A DNA stretch of 34,326 nt from an uncultured Bacilli bacterium (GTDB lineage Bacteria; Bacillota_I; Bacilli_A; RF39; UBA660): NCBI GenBank assembly GCA_934120265.1, contig CAKOTU010000011.1, forward strand, positions 1 through 34,326, read 5' to 3'. Each line of letters opens with the position of its first letter. Positions within the stretch are counted from its first letter, which is position 1. The position numbers and the translations under genes were made by a program. Shown piece by piece: positions 14,523 through 22,783 of the stretch. Below the pieces are notes generated by a model, which was not told the origin of the DNA, did not search any database, and worked only from the letters and a program-made list of their open reading frames with translations.

Positions 14523-15218
14523 ATGGCAAAGAAGAAAAGAAAACCTTTAAATCCTATAATTAAAATTTTATTATTAATATTTATTACTTTCCTTGTTATA
14601 TGTAATGTAATATTTTATAAAGGATACATTACTTACCAAGCAGCAATAAACGAAGTATCAATTGAAGAGAAAATCGATGAAATAAAAAGACAAGACAATT
14701 ATACAAAAATAGAATATGTATCAGACTATTATAAAGATGCCGTTATTGCAGTTGAAGATCATAGGTTTTATAAACATAAAGGAATCGATTTAATATCAAC
14801 TTTTGGGGCATTATTTTCTAATATTAAAACCCAATCATTAGGAATGGGCGGAAGTACTATAACTCAACAATTAGCTAAAAATATGTATTTCAGTCAAAAA
14901 AAAGAATTTACTCGTAAGGTTGCAGAGCTATTTGTAGCCCTGGATTTAGAAAAAACACTTACGAAAGAAGAAATTTTAGAGTTGTACGTTAACATTATTT
15001 ATTTTGGTGATGGCTACTACGGAATTGAAAATGCTAGCGAAGGTTATTATGGTAAAAGGGCAAATAGTTTGACACAGGAAGAAGCCATTATGTTAGCAGG
15101 ACTTCCCGCTGCTCCTTCTGTCTATTCACCTACAGTAAATAAGAACTTAGCTAATCAAAGATATAAGCAAGTTGAAAGTGCAATGAAAAAATATGGATAC
15201 TTAAAAAATGAGAATTAA
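14523..15218 (+). CDS. mtgA: Monofunctional peptidoglycan glycosyltransferase (GT51)
   Basis: The 231-residue protein has an N-terminal membrane anchor (about residues 11-32) and a single glycosyltransferase-51 domain with no transpeptidase domain. It polymerises lipid II into glycan strands outside the membrane. Motifs in order: AVEDHRFYKHKG with catalytic Glu78; GGSTITQQLAKNMYF; RKVAELFVALDLEK; and ILELYVNIIYFGDGYYGIENASEGYYGK. The end (EEAIMLAGLPAAPSVYSP) is also canonical. At about 230 residues it is complete. AAGGTGG at 14511-14517 selects the ATG at 14523 over the GTG at 14514. It converges on the radical SAM gene through a shared terminator. The symbol is by family, not by proven orthology. 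Confidence 0.92.
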   Translation: MAKKKRKPLNPIIKILLLIFITFLVICNVIFYKGYITYQAAINEVSIEEKIDEIKRQDNYTKIEYVSDYYKDAVIAVEDHRFYKHKGIDLISTFGALFSNIKTQSLGMGGSTITQQLAKNMYFSQKKEFTRKVAELFVALDLEKTLTKEEILELYVNIIYFGDGYYGIENASEGYYGKRANSLTQEEAIMLAGLPAAPSVYSPTVNKNLANQRYKQVESAMKKYGYLKNEN

Positions 15219-15233
15219 TTTTCTCATTTTTTA
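15203..15233. terminator. Bidirectional terminator between the GT51 and radical SAM genes
   Basis: ATGAGAA-TTAATT-TTCTCAT is flanked by A6 and T6. It contains the stop codons of both converging genes (TAA in the loop on the plus strand, TGA on the minus strand). Confidence 0.85.
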
Positions 15234-16063
15234 TCTTTAAAACTACATTTTTTACATAATAACTCACATACTTTATTATCATTAAAACTTTTAATTATAT
15301 TCTGACTACGATTTGAATTGATAATATCATCTAAATTTTCATTAAATATGTTGCCTAAATTTATAATTCCTTCAGAGTCTAAACAACAGGGAACCACAGT
15401 ACCATCAGAAAGTATTCCAATATGAGTTTTAAGCCCGTGGCACTTCCCTATTTCATTATAATAATCATTTTCAAGTGATGGCCAAACAAATAAAGAATCT
15501 TTATTTAAATAAAGTCTATTACGTAAAGTAATATTATTTTTTTCTTGTATATCTTTTATGATATTAGCATCTAGTTTAAAATATTTAATTATCTTTAAAA
15601 TAATATCCTTTTGCAAACTAGAAAATTGATTATTTTCTAAAGCCCAAAATCTTAAAACTACTTGAATATTCGAATTATTTAAAATATATTCTACACTTTC
15701 TAAAATATCATTTAGATAATTTTCATTAACCATGCTTTGCATTGAAATATTTATTTGTCTTACGACTTTTGAACTAACTATGTCATCTAATCTATATTTT
15801 AGTAAAGTGCCATTTGTAGTAATATTAACTTGTTTGTGATACTTACTGCTAAGTTCTAAAATATCTTTAAAATGAGAATGTAATAAAGGTTCTCCTTTCA
15901 CGTGTAAATAGATGTAATCTGTATAAACATCTATTTTTTTTAATACATTTTCAAATTCATCTGTACTCATTTTCCTTTTCTTTTTGTTACTTTTAGAACA
16001 AAAAGAACAATTCAAGTTACATTTGTTTGTTATTTCTATATATACTTTTTTAAACTTCTTCAT
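15224..16063 (-). CDS. Radical SAM/SPASM domain protein
   Basis: A 279-residue radical SAM enzyme. The 4Fe-4S cluster motif CNLNCSFC is at Cys15, Cys19 and Cys22. The radical SAM core follows, with VKGEPLLH as the SAM-binding GE motif and ITTNGTLL. A C-terminal SPASM-like region has LSDGTVVPCCLDSEGIINLGNI and CELLCKKCSF, for auxiliary clusters. SPASM proteins modify peptides or act as anaerobic sulfatase-maturase-like enzymes. No precursor-peptide gene stands next to it, so the substrate is unknown. An upstream in-frame ATG at 16072 lies inside a TATAAT box. The ATG at 16063 starts 7 bases after that box and has no ribosome site, so the mRNA may be leaderless. Confidence 0.88.
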   Translation of the reverse strand: MKKFKKVYIEITNKCNLNCSFCSKSNKKKRKMSTDEFENVLKKIDVYTDYIYLHVKGEPLLHSHFKDILELSSKYHKQVNITTNGTLLKYRLDDIVSSKVVRQINISMQSMVNENYLNDILESVEYILNNSNIQVVLRFWALENNQFSSLQKDIILKIIKYFKLDANIIKDIQEKNNITLRNRLYLNKDSLFVWPSLENDYYNEIGKCHGLKTHIGILSDGTVVPCCLDSEGIINLGNIFNENLDDIINSNRSQNIIKSFNDNKVCELLCKKCSFKDKK

Positions 16064-16077
16064 AATACACATTATAG

Positions 16078-16106
16078 CAAAAAGAAAACTAGAAATCTAG
16101 TTTTCT
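16078..16106 (-). terminator. Terminator of spoIVB
   Basis: On the minus strand AGAAAACTAG-ATTT-CTAGTTTTCT is a perfect 10-bp stem followed by T4. It begins inside the last codons of spoIVB, and the TATAAT of the radical SAM gene follows. Confidence 0.8.
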
Positions 16107-17083
16107 GCTTCTTCTAACATATTAGTAATTAATATTCCATATCCTTTTGTAGTATCATCAACTACAACGTGAGTTACTGCTCCAATAATAAAATCACCTT
16201 GAATAATAGGCGATCCACTCATTCCTTGAACTATACCGCCAGTTTTTTCAAGTAGTTTTTTATCTGTTATTTCAAAAACAATATTCTTTGTTTCACCATT
16301 ATTATTTATCTTAATGATATTAATGGTAAATTCTTCTACATTTTCTTTGTCAATAACAGTTCTGATAATTGCGTCTCCTTTTTTTATGTCAGATATTTTT
16401 CCTACTTTATATAATTTACCAGTATTTGTTTCCAGTTTGTAATTACCAAATATTCCTTTGCTTGTGTTTTCAAAAATATCTCCTAATACCTCATCACTAT
16501 TTAATTTAGCGTTTTTTTCGCCAGGAACACCATTAACACTTGGTTCAATATTAGTTACACTAGATGCATATATTTTTCCATCTTTCACTTCTAATATTTT
16601 ACCAGTACTTTTTTCAATTATCTCATGTCCTAGGGCACCAAAAAGGCGTGTATTAGGATCTATATAGGTTAGAGTTCCTATTCCAGAAATAGAATCTTTT
16701 ACATACAATCCAGTCTTATAAACATCGTTATCTTTGTATAATTTTAAGTTGGTATAATCGCTAATATTGTTCCTTATGTAACCAATTTTAATATTATCTT
16801 CACCACGAGTGTTTATTTTTGAAGATAGTTCAGAGATATTAGCTACAGTTTCATCATTGATACTTGTAATAATATCTCCTACTTTTATTCCTGCTTCACT
16901 TGCGGGATAATTATCTCCTACCTTATAAACTCCAACGACAATAATTCCTTTTGCTTTAAGCTCAATACCAATATTCTCTCCACCAGCAATAACATAATCT
17001 GAATAAGCAAGTGCATTTATTGGAATAATAAATAGTGAAAGAAGAAGCGTTAGACATGCTTTTTTAATTTTTTTAAAAAACAT
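16097..17083 (-). CDS. spoIVB: SpoIVB peptidase (S55 family)
   Basis: The 328-residue protein has a signal peptide or anchor (residues 1-26, ending NALA), a PDZ domain (about 35-105; YPASEAGIKVGDIITSIN) and an S55 serine protease domain. The catalytic candidates are His153 (GALGHEI), the Ser of GMSGSP near residue 289-291, and an Asp in HVVVDDTTKGYG. In Bacillus SpoIVB is secreted from the forespore and cleaves SpoIVFA to switch on pro-sigma-K processing. It is shorter than the ~425-residue Bacillus protein but keeps all parts. AAAGGAGATG precedes the ATG. With SpoIIM and the YjcZ-like peptide it suggests a sporulating lineage or one that has kept parts of the pathway. Confidence 0.93.
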   Translation of the reverse strand: MFFKKIKKACLTLLLSLFIIPINALAYSDYVIAGGENIGIELKAKGIIVVGVYKVGDNYPASEAGIKVGDIITSINDETVANISELSSKINTRGEDNIKIGYIRNNISDYTNLKLYKDNDVYKTGLYVKDSISGIGTLTYIDPNTRLFGALGHEIIEKSTGKILEVKDGKIYASSVTNIEPSVNGVPGEKNAKLNSDEVLGDIFENTSKGIFGNYKLETNTGKLYKVGKISDIKKGDAIIRTVIDKENVEEFTINIIKINNNGETKNIVFEITDKKLLEKTGGIVQGMSGSPIIQGDFIIGAVTHVVVDDTTKGYGILITNMLEEAEN

Positions 17084-17168
17084 AAAACATCTCCTTTACT
17101 TAACACAGACTACATTAATATTATGTTGATTTATGTTTTTATTATTATAAGAAAAAAGTGGCATATTT

Positions 17169-18380
17169 TTATTTAAAATATTTTATTTCAAATATAGTAC
17201 CTTCATCTTTTTTTGACTTTACATCAATAAGACCATTACTTGATTCTATTATTGATTTAGCAAGAGCAAGTCCAATTCCAACACTATCTTTAGAAGAATT
17301 TTTCCCTTTATAAAACCTTTCAAATATATGCTTTGAATCTTCTTTATCAATACCAACACCATTATCAATGATAGAAATTTTTGTATAGAGTTTATTATTT
17401 TCTAATTTTACTTTTACAGTACTAAATTCTTTTGAGTGTTCAATTGCATTTTTCAAAACATTGCTAATTGCTTCTATTTGCCATTTATAGTCACAATTAA
17501 TAATTGCTTTTTCACAGTAACTTGCCTCTACTTTAACATTTTTTAAATCACAAATACTAGACATATTTTTAATAGTATCTTCAATAATCTTATTCATATC
17601 ATTATCTTTATTATCAAACTTAATAACATTAACATCAAATTTTGATAATTTTAAAATGGACTGAACTAAGAAATTAATATTTAGTGCTTCTCTTTTGATA
17701 TCATTAATAAATTCTAATTTAGTTTTGTTATCCATATCTGGATCATCAATAATGTTATCAAGCATAATTATAATTGAAGTAAGAGGTGTCTTTAATTGAT
17801 GTGAAATATCTTCTAACGCTTTTTTTAATTCCCTTTTATCATTAAGAGAGTTATCAGCAAGTTCTCTTAACATAACAGTTGTTTTATAAAGCTCATTTTT
17901 TAAAATAGAAAGTTCATCTTCATTATTATCATTAATGTCTATTTTATAATTACGTTTATTTATTTCTTTTATATACTCAGTTATTTTCCTAATTTTCTTT
18001 TCTTTACTATGATCATATAAATAAAATATTATAATTATTATTAACCACGTTATAACAAGGATAATTATATTAAACACTAGTTGATGCTTAAAAGTTGATT
18101 CATTTTCTTTGATTAGGTCGTTGTTGTCTAAATCGTAACCGTATTCTTTCAAAATATTGTCATATTTACTTTTTGAAATTAAAATATCAAATAGTTCATC
18201 TTTAGTTATGCCTGGATTTTTTTCTAAAACCAAATTCACGATACCATTGATTTTATTATTAAAGTTTCCTTTATATTTGTTATATTGGATTTTGAATATT
18301 ATCGTAAAACTAGCAATAGATATAATGCTTAAAATGATTATTATTCTTAAATATTTTTTTAAATATACTTTATTATTCAT
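17169..18380 (-). CDS. Sensor histidine kinase
   Basis: This 403-residue membrane kinase has TM1 at about 11-30, an extracytoplasmic sensor of about 70 residues, TM2 at about 101-121, and a linker. The HisKA domain carries phosphorylatable His194 in EDISHQLKTPLTS, and the HATPase_c domain has N box EAISNVLKNAIEHS, G1 IIDNGVGID and G2 GIGLALAKSII. The extracytoplasmic loop is larger than in BceS-type intramembrane sensors. The ATG at 18380 overlaps the response regulator stop by 8 bases, so the two are translationally coupled; the frame is open to 18401, but that start is poorer. The ABC transporter genes lie immediately upstream in the same orientation, which suggests that this pair responds to the transporter's substrate. 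Confidence 0.93.
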   Translation of the reverse strand: MNNKVYLKKYLRIIIILSIISIASFTIIFKIQYNKYKGNFNNKINGIVNLVLEKNPGITKDELFDILISKSKYDNILKEYGYDLDNNDLIKENESTFKHQLVFNIIILVITWLIIIIIFYLYDHSKEKKIRKITEYIKEINKRNYKIDINDNNEDELSILKNELYKTTVMLRELADNSLNDKRELKKALEDISHQLKTPLTSIIIMLDNIIDDPDMDNKTKLEFINDIKREALNINFLVQSILKLSKFDVNVIKFDNKDNDMNKIIEDTIKNMSSICDLKNVKVEASYCEKAIINCDYKWQIEAISNVLKNAIEHSKEFSTVKVKLENNKLYTKISIIDNGVGIDKEDSKHIFERFYKGKNSSKDSVGIGLALAKSIIESSNGLIDVKSKKDEGTIFEIKYFK

Positions 18381-19029
18381 GATCATCAATCCTATATCCA
18401 ATTCCTTTTAAAGTAATAATAATATCTGTATCTAATTTTTTTCTAATTCGTTTTAAATAAACCGTAACAGTATTGTCATTAACATCATTTCCAGTCCACT
18501 TCCAGATATTTTCTATTATATAATTTCTAGTAACCACTTTATTGATATTTTCAAAAAGTAAACTCAAAATTTTAATCTCTAAGCTTGTCAAATTAATTTT
18601 ATCATTATTTTTATAGACTTCCATTTTATCTAAATCAAATGTTATATCTTCAACCTTAATTATATTATTAATTTTATTCTTAGAAAGTATTCTATTAATA
18701 CGTGCAATTAATTCTCTAGTTGAAAATGGTTTAGTTATATAATCTTCCGCACCATCTTCCAAACAATTAACAATATTATCTTCATCATCATTAGCAGTTA
18801 AAAAAATAGTTGGTATTTTCTTTTCTTTAATATTATTCTTATAAAATATATATCCATTACCATCAGGTAGTGATATATCTAAAACTATAATACTTGGTTT
18901 ATTTTTCATTAAATACTCTTTAGCACTTTTTAAATTACTTTTATATACCAAATGGAAATTATTTTGTTTAAAAGCGTATTCTAAACCTTTTATAATACTT
19001 TCATTATCCTCGATTAGTAATATATCCAT
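18373..19029 (-). CDS. OmpR/PhoB-family response regulator
   Basis: The 218-residue protein has a receiver domain (acidic pair Glu7/Asp8, phosphoacceptor Asp51 in VLDISLPDG, Thr78, Lys100 in TKPF) and a winged-helix DNA-binding domain (LTSLEIKILSLL ... VTVYLKRIRKKL ... GIGYRID). AGGTGG is correctly spaced for the ATG at 19029; the GTG at 19041 is less likely. A TATAAT upstream, after the hairpin behind the permease gene, may give the kinase pair its own promoter. OmpR-type proteins bind tandem direct repeats about 11 bp apart, and such a pair lies in the ATPase gene promoter at 22410-22431. Confidence 0.94.
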   Translation of the reverse strand: MDILLIEDNESIIKGLEYAFKQNNFHLVYKSNLKSAKEYLMKNKPSIIVLDISLPDGNGYIFYKNNIKEKKIPTIFLTANDDEDNIVNCLEDGAEDYITKPFSTRELIARINRILSKNKINNIIKVEDITFDLDKMEVYKNNDKINLTSLEIKILSLLFENINKVVTRNYIIENIWKWTGNDVNDNTVTVYLKRIRKKLDTDIIITLKGIGYRIDDHE

Positions 19030-19056
19030 GTTTATCACCACCTAAATTATAACATA

Positions 19057-19076
19057 AAAAGGGATAAATCCCTTTT
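19057..19076 (-). terminator. Hairpin between the ABC permease and the response regulator (attenuating terminator)
   Basis: AAAAGGGAT-AA-ATCCCTTTT overlaps the permease stop. On the minus strand it is followed by T5, and then by TATAAT and the ribosome site of the response regulator. It probably reduces read-through rather than blocking it. Confidence 0.55.
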
Positions 19077-21702
19077 AAATGTTTTCATTTCTTATCGTTT
19101 CTATTACATTTTGCTTATTAATTTTATTAATTGAATATCTCATAATAAAGAAAATTAATATAAATACAGCAAGTACACTAATGATTATTCCTCCCCATGG
19201 TAATTGATATTTTATCACTAAAGTTCCTGATGTAAGTGCTTTAAATATTAAATAAGATAAGAATATACCTATAGGAAGACCAATTAGTAGTGACTTCATT
19301 CCGTAGAAGAAACTTTCTAAGCGAATCATACGATTAAACTCTTTTTTTGTCATTCCCACGCTCTTTAAGGTAGCAAATTCTCTACTTCTAAGTTCCATAT
19401 TAGTTGTAATAGTATTAAAAATATTAGTTATTCCAATAAGAGCAATAACAGTAATAAATCCATATAAGAAAATAGCAATTAATGTATAAAGTGAATTCAT
19501 TTCTCTAGCACTTTTAGCTATATTATTTAGATTATATTCCTCTGTTGATAATAACTTGTCTATTTCATCCTGAAGTTTATCTGGATTGCTTGAATCAATA
19601 AATATATCTACTGAATTAATTTCAACATCTGTTACAAAATTTTCATTTACTATGATAATAGGATACATATATATATTTTCAAGTCCCAAAGGTCTTATAT
19701 TAGTTATCTTTATGATATCTATATTTTGTGAAACCTTTTTATCATCCTTTTTATCGGTATATATAATTATGTTTCCTTTTAAATTATCATTCTCTTTTAC
19801 ATTTAGCATATTTGTTTCTATTTTCTTTTGTTCTTCATTTTCATAAGTGTTTATAATACTATTATTAATAAGAATTCCTTTATCTTTTGCATCATTATAG
19901 CTTAAATTTAGTTTTTTTAGATAACTTCTATATTCGGAGTCACTTACAGATACCAAACTTACAAAAACTTGATCTTTATATGTATTAGCGAATCTTTTAT
20001 AGTCTTCATTTATATAAGATTCATCTATATAGAAATTATAATATTTGTTTACTGAATATCTTTTAATATTATCTAATTCTACTATTTCAGTTATATATTT
20101 TTCTTTATCATTAGTTAAAGACATATTAACATTTATATTGTAACTAATTTCCCCCATTTCTACTTTAATGAAGCGGAAAGCTAAATTAACAAAAGAATAT
20201 AAAGCAATAAAAACAGAGACACAAATTATAATAGATATAATGGTAGTACGATATTTTTTACGGCTTCTTTTTAAATTTTTATAAGAAACTACTCCACCTA
20301 TACCAAATATGTTTTTTATTAATTTTGGTGTTCTTAATTTTTTTGATTTAATCTTTATATCACCACTGTTTCTAATAGCTGTTATAGGTGATATTTTAGA
20401 TGCTCTTCTAGCACTTTTACGTGCTGAAAGATAAATAGTTAATATGCTTAGTAAAATAGATATAGCAATAGATATAAAAGAAATTGAAAATATAAGTCTT
20501 ATTTGTATAGTAGCACCAAGTAAATGATTAGAGACTTGAACTAAGATAAACGCAGCTAGAATTCCACTCAAAATACCAATAGGGATACCTATAATACCTA
20601 ATATAAATGCTTCATACAAAACATTTCTCTTTATTTGTTTACTAGTTGCTCCAACACTTCTTAACATTCCATATTGTTTTATTTTTTCAGTAATTGATAT
20701 ATCAAAACTGTTCTTAATACAATAAACTGAAGTAACTATTATGATAATTGTTACTATTCCTGCAACTGTATATAAGAAATTAAGCGTATTATCACCAGTA
20801 GTTAAATATTCTAAACTTACTAAATAATCATTTGTTGTCATTTCATACTTAGCTTTTTCTAGTTCATCTCTAAGCTTATCAAACGTTTCTTCATCAATTG
20901 GTTCACTACCACCTTTAGTTGTAACAAATAAATTTTCATCTATTCCCAATATGTTTGCAGTTACTTTATATTGATTTTTTATTCCGGTTTTAGTATATCT
21001 TGTATAAACATTATATGAACTAACATTACTATCATTTAGATATGTAATAAAAGTAAAACCAGGAGCTATATAAGGCTCAACATTATAACTTGATCTTTCT
21101 ACAATTCCTACAATTTTATATTCTTTTTCGAAAGAAGGTTCAAACACTTCAGCATCCTTGTTGAAATCATCACTACCATAGTACATATTATTTTGATCTA
21201 ATTCTCTTCCATCAAACATTCTTTTTCCAATTGTTAATTTAATGGTATCCCCAATATTATAGCTTTTAACACGTCCATTTGTTCTTAAGTGATTTGGAAT
21301 AACTATTTCTCCTTCATTTTTAGGTAATTTACCATCTACAAGTTCTAAACCGCTATTTTTTAAAGCATAGTCATTCATTCCCAACACAAATATATAAGGT
21401 TTAGACTTGTTTTGACTTTCCTTTAGTTCAGCGTATCCAATATTTCCAGTTACATAATAAGATTCAATATTAGGATTATTTTTAAAATATTTTAAATCAT
21501 CATATGGAACATTTAAGTATCCATAATGAAAATTACCACGTAACATTTTTTCAAAGTAAATTAAGCTTTTTCTAAAGCTAACAACCAAACTAGAAAGTGC
21601 GGTAATAAGCGCTACAGAAAGAATAATTCCTACAATTGTTACAATTGTTCTTTTTTTATTTAATTTTAAATTTTTTTGGGTTAAACGGTTAAGAATATTC
21701 AT
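19075..21702 (-). CDS. FtsX-like ABC transporter permease with two FtsX domains
   Basis: The 875-residue membrane protein has TM1 near residues 20-42 and a large extracytoplasmic domain to about 300. Three TM segments follow (VAGIVTIIIIVTSVYCIKN, AFILGIIGIPIGILSGILAAFILV, SISFISIAISILLSILTIYLSA). A second TM and extracytoplasmic unit comes next (ISIIICVSVFIALYSFVN), and the last three TMs end in FFIMRYS. Both FtsX cores show the family sequence: EKIKQYGMLRSVGATSKQIKRNV and SREFATLKSVGMTKKEFNRM. With the MacB-like ATPase just upstream this forms a mechanotransmission or lipid/antimicrobial-peptide transporter. The ribosome site AAGGAGG lies in the end of the ATPase gene and only one base separates them. 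Confidence 0.92.
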   Translation of the reverse strand: MNILNRLTQKNLKLNKKRTIVTIVGIILSVALITALSSLVVSFRKSLIYFEKMLRGNFHYGYLNVPYDDLKYFKNNPNIESYYVTGNIGYAELKESQNKSKPYIFVLGMNDYALKNSGLELVDGKLPKNEGEIVIPNHLRTNGRVKSYNIGDTIKLTIGKRMFDGRELDQNNMYYGSDDFNKDAEVFEPSFEKEYKIVGIVERSSYNVEPYIAPGFTFITYLNDSNVSSYNVYTRYTKTGIKNQYKVTANILGIDENLFVTTKGGSEPIDEETFDKLRDELEKAKYEMTTNDYLVSLEYLTTGDNTLNFLYTVAGIVTIIIIVTSVYCIKNSFDISITEKIKQYGMLRSVGATSKQIKRNVLYEAFILGIIGIPIGILSGILAAFILVQVSNHLLGATIQIRLIFSISFISIAISILLSILTIYLSARKSARRASKISPITAIRNSGDIKIKSKKLRTPKLIKNIFGIGGVVSYKNLKRSRKKYRTTIISIIICVSVFIALYSFVNLAFRFIKVEMGEISYNINVNMSLTNDKEKYITEIVELDNIKRYSVNKYYNFYIDESYINEDYKRFANTYKDQVFVSLVSVSDSEYRSYLKKLNLSYNDAKDKGILINNSIINTYENEEQKKIETNMLNVKENDNLKGNIIIYTDKKDDKKVSQNIDIIKITNIRPLGLENIYMYPIIIVNENFVTDVEINSVDIFIDSSNPDKLQDEIDKLLSTEEYNLNNIAKSAREMNSLYTLIAIFLYGFITVIALIGITNIFNTITTNMELRSREFATLKSVGMTKKEFNRMIRLESFFYGMKSLLIGLPIGIFLSYLIFKALTSGTLVIKYQLPWGGIIISVLAVFILIFFIMRYSINKINKQNVIETIRNENI

Positions 21703-21703
21703 A

Positions 21704-22375
21704 CTATACCTCCTTAACTATTTTTCCATCTTCTAATTTTATAATTCTATCTGCACACTTTGCTATTTCTAAGTTGTGTGTAATCATAATTATTGTTTGA
21801 TTATAGTCTCTATTTGATTTTTTTAACAAATCAACTATTTCATCACTTGCCTTTGAATCTAAGTTACCAGTAGGTTCATCTGCTAAAACAATAGCCGGAT
21901 TAGTAATAAGTGCTCTTCCTATAGAAGTCCTTTGTTGTTGTCCTCCAGAAAGTTCATTAGGTAAATGATTTTTTCTATTTTCCATTCCTAAAGTCTTAAG
22001 TAAATTTTTAAGTTCTAAAACATCTACCTTTTGATGATCAAGTTCTAAAGGTAAAGTAATATTTTCTTCTACGTTTAAAATTGGTATTAGATTATAAAAT
22101 TGATATATAAGCCCTATTTGTCTTCTTCTAAATATAGCTAGTTTATCATCATCTAAATCATATATATCATTACCATCAATATATACTTTTCCCTTAGTAG
22201 GTCTATCAACTCCACCAATAAGATGAAGAAGTGTGGACTTTCCAGAACCACTAGCTCCTACTATCGCAATAAACTCTCCTTTGTCTACTTTAAAAGAAAC
22301 ATCATCTAAAGCTACAACTTTAGTAGTTCCTTTTCCGTATATTTTAGTTAAATTTTCTACTCTTAATATTTCCAT
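21704..22375 (-). CDS. ABC transporter ATPase, MacB/LolD type
   Basis: This 223-residue cytoplasmic ATPase has Walker A GASGSGKST (40-48), the Q loop IYQFYNLIP, signature LSGGQQQRTSIGRA, Walker B VLADEPTGNLDSK and switch His in MITHNLEIA. DEPTGNLDS is typical of the MacB/LolD/BceA group that pairs with FtsX-type permeases. AAAGGAGATG precedes the ATG. It is the first gene of a cluster ATPase-permease-regulator-kinase on the minus strand. Such clusters often sense and resist cell-envelope antibiotics, but the substrate is not visible. Confidence 0.94.
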   Translation of the reverse strand: MEILRVENLTKIYGKGTTKVVALDDVSFKVDKGEFIAIVGASGSGKSTLLHLIGGVDRPTKGKVYIDGNDIYDLDDDKLAIFRRRQIGLIYQFYNLIPILNVEENITLPLELDHQKVDVLELKNLLKTLGMENRKNHLPNELSGGQQQRTSIGRALITNPAIVLADEPTGNLDSKASDEIVDLLKKSNRDYNQTIIMITHNLEIAKCADRIIKLEDGKIVKEV

Positions 22376-22402
22376 AAAACATCTCCTTTACAGATTAATT
22401 AT

Positions 22403-22432
22403 ATTATAACGTAAGTGACTAGTTAGTGACAA
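22403..22432 (-). promoter_or_regulatory. Promoter of the ABC/two-component cluster with a response-regulator direct repeat
   Basis: On the minus strand TTGTCA (22427-22432), an 18-base spacer and TATAAT (22403-22408). GTCACT occurs twice, 11 bases apart (GTCACTAACTAGTCACT), inside the spacer. An 11-bp direct repeat is the usual site for a dimer of OmpR-type regulators, so the cluster's own regulator probably acts here. Confidence 0.7.
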
Positions 22433-22433
22433 G

Positions 22434-22458
22434 GATAAAAAAAGTACCAAGAGGTACT
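22434..22458 (-). terminator. Hairpin upstream of the ABC cluster promoter
   Basis: On the minus strand AGTACC-TCTT-GGTACT is followed by T7. It would stop transcripts coming through RNA copy C before the ABC promoter. Confidence 0.65.
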
Positions 22459-22465
22459 AAAAATA

Positions 22466-22494
22466 TTGTTCTAAGAACAAACGTTTGCTATAAT
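22466..22494 (+). promoter_or_regulatory. Promoter of the copy C peptide gene
   Basis: TTGTTC (22466-22471), a 17-base spacer and TATAAT (22489-22494). The predicted start near 22501 leaves a leader of about 56 bases. Confidence 0.65.
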
Positions 22495-22556
22495 TGTATA
22501 TAGGAGCATTTAATAATTGGGTGGAGCCAAACTTCAATTTGAGGGGAGGCGATAGT

Positions 22557-22640
22557 ATGAACAAGAAAGATTTTTTAGTTTTGTCTTTAGTAATAATTAT
22601 CTTCCTTTTAATATTTCTACTATTTATAGTTTTAATATAA
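22557..22640 (+). CDS. Small hydrophobic peptide, candidate type I toxin (copy C)
   Basis: A 27-residue peptide, MNKKDFLVLS then an uninterrupted Ile/Leu/Val/Phe stretch to the end: one membrane helix with a positively charged start. GAGGGGAGG lies 7-8 bases before the ATG, a strong ribosome site. The stop at 22638-22640 is 6 bases from hairpin P3 of the convergent RNA copy C, the same spacing as in copy B. Its mRNA should end near 22732 at AACAT/ATGTT followed by CCTTTTTATTTT. It shares with the copy B peptide its length, charge pattern and hydrophobic core rather than exact sequence. The inferred role is a membrane-active toxin held in check by RNA C. A small regulatory membrane peptide is the alternative. 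Confidence 0.65.
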   Translation: MNKKDFLVLSLVIIIFLLIFLLFIVLI

Positions 22641-22748
22641 AAGAAATCCACCTAACTCAGCAATGATTTAGGTGGAAACCACTTATATGGCAACACCCAA
22701 CATGCGAATATTGAATGTTCCTTTTTATTTTATGCAAGAACTCTTGCT
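22638..22748 (-). ncRNA. Structured small RNA, copy C (candidate type I antitoxin RNA)
   Basis: On the minus strand, in order: P1 GCAAG-AGTT-CTTGC (22734-22747); linker CATAAAATAAAAAGG; P2 AACAT/ATGTT (22699-22703/22715-22719) with loop TCAATATTCGC; and P3 TCCACCTAA/TTAGGTGGA (22647-22655/22668-22676) with a T-rich tail. The linker is nearly identical to that of copies A and B, while all stems differ but still pair. It is convergent with, and overlaps the 3' end of, the 27-residue peptide mRNA. Confidence 0.7.
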
Positions 22749-22754
22749 GAATAC

Positions 22755-22783
22755 ATAATAACATAAAAATGACTTTTTTACAA
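22755..22783 (-). promoter_or_regulatory. Promoter of small RNA copy C
   Basis: On the minus strand TTGTAA (22778-22783), a 17-base spacer and TATTAT (22755-22760). The -35 lies inside the xseB terminator hairpin. Confidence 0.65.

Noticed and set aside
22457..22651. 64-codon minus-strand frame opposite the 27-residue peptide
   Set aside because: It is antisense to the peptide gene and its promoter, with no ribosome site. The plus-strand signals explain the region better.
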